DNA from: Porites lobata
Taxonomy: Eukaryota > Cnidaria > Anthozoa > Scleractinia > Poritidae
Reading direction: 5' to 3'
NCBI GenBank assembly: GCA_942486035.1
Contig: CALNXK010000031.1
Location: forward strand, 2,512,501-2,576,500
DNA length: 64,000 bases
Both the position numbers and the translations under genes were made by a program. Below the pieces are notes generated by a model. It was not told the DNA's origin and ran no database searches. It worked only from the letters and a program-made list of their open reading frames with translations. Of this stretch, positions 62,768 through 64,000 are shown one piece after another (positions within the stretch are counted from its first letter, which is position 1; each line of letters opens with the position of its first letter).

Positions 62768-63704
62768 CTAGTCCCGACCTATCCAATCGAACAGTTCGGC
62801 AATCGAACCCAATCGAACACCAATCGTTCGATTGCTGAACTCAATCCAACATAATCGAATTCACAATAAAATTTTGCCAATCGAACACAATCGAACGTTC
62901 GATTACCGAACGATTGGTATAATCGAACGTTCGATTAACGGACGCCGCATCGCATGATAGGCACGTGGTATTGGAAAATTCCGAAGGTGAAAGTGAAATC
63001 ACCGCTAACTCCCTTCCCTTTTTACGCGGCTTTTGCTGAGCACTGAAACCTAGGACTGAAATGTCTGAAATGTCAAACACGGAGGAGAGGGAGCACACTG
63101 CATGTATTGAAATTACATGCAGTGTAAAAGGTTACCAAGAATGTAATTTTACTGTTGATGTGGGAGAAGAATTCTTTATCTTTAAGAAGATTGGCTCTAA
63201 GGGAAGAGCATTCAAGGTTACCAACACTCCAACACTCCACGTCACTCTTGGCCACTCTGGGGAACCTGGAGAGAGTAATGGCTGCAGCGAGGTCCCTTCT
63301 GCTTATTATAATACTAATTTTAAACACAACTGCCTGCGTTGCTGTTGTTGAAATGGTGCGATTTTTCTCTGTTGAGAAGCATTTCCTTTTAACAGTCACA
63401 GTACCTTAACAGTCATCGAAATTGCCTTTTATTTGTTTTGTTTTGTTCGAACATTGACATTCTTGCAGTATGATGTTCAGTTCCTGTTTATTCAATAAAA
63501 GCTGACGATGATTATATTCCACGTGTTTTACTCAGTTGTTCGATTTCGTTCGATTATATTGGTTCGATTGGTTCGAAAATCGAACTCACAGCAAAATAGG
63601 TGTTCGATTTTGTTCGATTGCCCAACCCAATCGAACGATTGGAGTTCGATTGGGTTCGATTGGTTTTTTGTTCGGTTTTGTTCGATTGGATAGGTCGGGA
63701 CTAG
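62768..63704. mobile_element. Harbinger-type TIR element, 937 bp, TAA target duplication, carries a small ORF
   Basis: Ends CTAGTCCCGACCTATCCAAT and ATTGGATAGGTCGGGACTAG are exact complements flanked by TAA at 62765-62767 and 63705-63707. Both subterminal regions are filled with repeated CAATCGAAC / GTTCGATTG motifs, likely transposase-binding arrays. The core (about 62940-63500) is not repetitive and holds the 96-codon ORF and an AATAAA signal. Confidence 0.85.
63061..63351 (+). CDS. Small ORF (96 aa) carried inside a TIR element
   Basis: Open frame beginning MSEMSNTEEREHTACIEITC, acidic at the start and ending in a Cys-rich tail. It sits centrally in the 937-bp element at 62768-63704. An AATAAA polyadenylation motif lies at 63494-63499, still inside the element. 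It contains no transposase motif that I recognise. It may be captured host sequence or a chance frame. The ORF includes a 12-bp-stem hairpin at 63099-63129. The function is unknown. Confidence 0.3.
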   Translation: MSEMSNTEEREHTACIEITCSVKGYQECNFTVDVGEEFFIFKKIGSKGRAFKVTNTPTLHVTLGHSGEPGESNGCSEVPSAYYNTNFKHNCLRCCC

Positions 63705-63797
63705 TAACGTAATACCGAGTGCGTGCTTCGACACAACACTTGCAAATTGTCTTCGCTTTGTTTATAGCCTTTAGATTTAGCGTTTGCTTCGGTGAAA

Positions 63798-64000
63798 ATG
63801 CCGCGAAAAAAAAAGAAAAGATCGTGTCCGTTTTCGTCATCAAAACCGAGAGCGAAAAAGAAATCGAAGAGCGAGTTTGACAAAGAATGGGCCGCAAAAT
63901 TGGGAGAGAGTGACAAAGGCTCATTTTATCAGCCAGAGAAGTGGCTCGAGGGGTTGGATATTCAGAAAAGCGAAAATGCTGCAGTTGCTGAGAGTGCAAG
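63798..64000 (+). CDS. Unrecognised coding region, basic N-terminus, runs off window end
   Basis: From the ATG at 63798 the frame stays open for 67 codons to the end of the window. It begins MPRKKKKRSCPFSSSKPRAK and continues into a charged stretch (KKKSKSEFDKEWAAKLGES). The first 25 residues are strongly basic and look like a nuclear localisation signal. The later part has Trp and acidic residues (PEKWLEGLDIQKSE). No domain is recognised. It could be the first exon of a host nuclear protein or the start of a transposon protein. It lies about 90 bases beyond a Harbinger-type element and is divergent from the SLC37A3 gene. Confidence 0.5.
   Translation, partial: MPRKKKKRSCPFSSSKPRAKKKSKSEFDKEWAAKLGESDKGSFYQPEKWLEGLDIQKSENAAVAESA

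Overview
This window is animal nuclear DNA. It carries one widely split protein-coding gene with canonical GT-AG introns, embedded in a dense mixture of transposable-element debris. There are no bacterial-style operons. The transposon mix (CR1/L2-like LINE tails, a Gypsy element, tRNA-derived SINEs, and Mutator-, Harbinger-, piggyBac- and pogo-type MITEs) and the AT-rich introns suggest a cnidarian, most probably an anthozoan such as a stony coral. That taxonomic call is an inference, because no rRNA or mitochondrial marker is present.

The main host gene is on the minus strand. I recovered 18 exons by eye between 60510 (5'-most found) and 10819 (3'-most found). Together they hold 1116 coding bases (372 codons) with matching splice phases at every junction. 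They encode a major-facilitator transporter of the SLC37 sugar-phosphate exchanger family, closest to SLC37A3. The N-terminal roughly 85 residues and the C-terminal roughly 30 residues were not found. The introns hold almost everything else in the window.

Layout by coordinate. 1-10800: downstream of the last exon found; an hAT-like MITE, a large foldback element (about 4950-7655) with an LTR-like insert, and two pogo-like MITEs. 10819-18045: nine compact exons with MITEs between them, a TATC microsatellite and a Mutator-type MITE with a 9-bp target duplication. 18045-32062: a 14-kb intron holding a 2.9-kb, 9-bp-unit minisatellite with higher-order structure, flanked by inverted and direct repeats, plus a LINE tail, a LINE endonuclease fragment, a 61-bp hairpin MITE with 8-bp target duplication and a foldback element present three times in the window. 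32062-42936: exons plus an L2-like LINE fragment, a broken Gypsy element interrupted by a Harbinger-type MITE, and a piggyBac-type MITE. 42936-54996: exons, two copies of a mariner-type MITE, two SINE copies and a three-level nest (mariner MITE inside LINE inside minus-strand Gypsy). 54996-60510: a degenerate tandem repeat, a Mutator-type hairpin MITE and further MITEs. 60511-64000: a G-quadruplex motif, a Harbinger-type element carrying a small ORF with a polyadenylation signal, and the start of an unrecognised plus-strand coding region running off the window end.

All coordinates and translations were read by hand. Splice sites are supported by phase consistency and family similarity, not by transcripts.
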